Below are positions 63,275 to 64,000 of a DNA stretch of 64,000 nt, in pieces. Both the position numbers and the translations under genes were made by a program. The stretch is from Lactococcus hircilactis (GTDB lineage Bacteria; Bacillota; Bacilli; Lactobacillales; Streptococcaceae). The notes beneath the pieces were generated by a model. It was not told where the DNA came from. It searched no databases and saw only the letters and a list, made by a program, of their open reading frames with translations. The stretch is from NCBI RefSeq assembly GCF_009601015.1, contig NZ_WITJ01000003.1:124001-188000 (forward strand), in the 5' to 3' direction. The number at the start of each line of letters is the position of its first letter. The stretch's first letter is position 1.

Positions 63275-64000
63275 TTATTTTGCTTTTTTCAATACACCGA
63301 ATAAAACACCTGAAACAATCGCTCCAATGATGATAAAGAGCAAATATAAGAGTGGATTATTCGTCAATGCAAGAACGAAAATTCCTCCGTGAGGAGCCAT
63401 GAGCTTAATGCCCGCAGCACCTGTCAAACCTCCAGCAATCGCAGCACCAATCATAAATGATGGAATCGCACGCGCAGGGTCAGCTGCACCAAATGGAATA
63501 GATCCTTCTGTGATGAATGAAAGTCCCATCACGATATTCGTCAAGCCAGCGTTGCGTTCTTCTTTTGTAAATTTATTTTTAAAGAGAAGTACAGCAACAG
63601 TTGTTGCAAGAGGTGGAACCATTCCACCTGCCATTACGGCAGCCATCACAGGTGATCCACCTGTAGCGACTGTTGCAGCAAGCGTACCAGTCGCAAAGAT
63701 ATAAGCGGCTTTATTGATTGGTCCCCCAAGGTCAATGGCCATCATTCCACCAACAACAAGACCAAGCACAAGAGCAGATGCACCAGATAAGCTATTTAAG
63801 AAATTAGATAAACCAGTATTAATCGCAGCCATCGGAATATTAATAAAGAGCATCAAGAATCCTGTGATAAATGTCCCAACCAGCGGATAAATCAAAATTG
63901 CTTTGATTCCATCAAGGGAGTGAGGCAATTTCGCAAATACTTTACGCAAAACAAGAATCACACCACCTGCAAGGAACCCACCGACAAGCGCACCAAGGAA
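63275..64000 (-). CDS. fruA: PTS fructose-type EIIC domain (N-terminus outside window)
   Basis: The frame is open to the right edge of the window, so this is the C-terminal part (about 241 aa) of a fructose-family EIIC permease. It has several membrane helices and the conserved GGPINKAAY, EGSIPFGAADP and APHGGIFV segments. The IIA and IIB domains, if fused, lie outside. Confidence 0.9.
   Translation of the reverse strand, partial: FLGALVGGFLAGGVILVLRKVFAKLPHSLDGIKAILIYPLVGTFITGFLMLFINIPMAAINTGLSNFLNSLSGASALVLGLVVGGMMAIDLGGPINKAAYIFATGTLAATVATGGSPVMAAVMAGGMVPPLATTVAVLLFKNKFTKEERNAGLTNIVMGLSFITEGSIPFGAADPARAIPSFMIGAAIAGGLTGAAGIKLMAPHGGIFVLALTNNPLLYLLFIIIGAIVSGVLFGVLKKAK

Overview
The window looks like the chromosome of a low-GC Gram-positive coccus of the Streptococcaceae, most likely Lactococcus or a close relative. 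The reasons are: a tryptophan T-box leader ahead of trpE; lactococcal-type PurBox promoters (CCGAAC core about 76 bp upstream of the predicted start site) on five purine transcription units; class Ib nrdEF; and strong AAGGAG ribosome sites. PurL is the single long polypeptide typical of streptococci, not the split PurSQL form. Genus is inference; no rRNA is present. No rRNA, tRNA or CRISPR array was seen.

Layout. 1-3.2 kb: nrdE (5' truncated) and nrdF on the plus strand. 3.3-6.3 kb: ftsX, ftsE and prfB on the minus strand. 6.4-29.8 kb: a very long, almost gap-free minus-strand array that starts at a consensus promoter and Trp T-box. It carries trpE, trpG, trpD, trpC, a chorismate mutase, hisA, hisF, trpF, trpB and trpA, separated by more than twenty unrelated small genes (acetyltransferases, Nudix, SDR, PEBP, SUKH/immunity-like, Ogt, YcaQ-like, membrane proteins). 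Many joints are 4-bp ATGA overlaps. Two biosynthetic genes are joined to foreign domains: TrpF is fused to a GNAT domain, and HisA is in frame with an upstream membrane ORF. 29.8-30.8 kb: queG.

30.9-35.7 kb is an accessory island: a tyrosine-recombinase C-terminal remnant, an ABC exporter, a 44-residue Cys-containing peptide and a divergent radical SAM/SPASM maturase (a probable RiPP cassette with a frameshifted maturase), then a decayed lipoprotein gene with two in-frame stops. Upstream of the lipoprotein is a consensus promoter whose spacer contains a run of 13 G.

35.9-44 kb: metallophosphoesterase, DUF402 protein, phosphofructokinase plus polyphosphate kinase, and a TetR-controlled ABC exporter. 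44.1-57.3 kb: purine biosynthesis (purD, purH, hpt, purN, purM, purF, purL, purC, purK, purE) in five minus-strand units, each with a PurBox promoter. 57.3-64 kb: whiA-yvcK-rapZ, an RsmF-type rRNA methyltransferase, cardiolipin synthase and a truncated fructose PTS gene.

The most striking non-genic signal is a dispersed perfect palindrome, core GTCAGTACTGAC (often extended to CTGTCAGTACTGACAG). There are 16 exact copies and at least 6 symmetric variants (GTCAGYRCTGAC). About half lie inside genes, nearly always in the frame encoding S(V/A)LT, never in the frame that would create a stop. It is absent from the 31-35.7 kb island.
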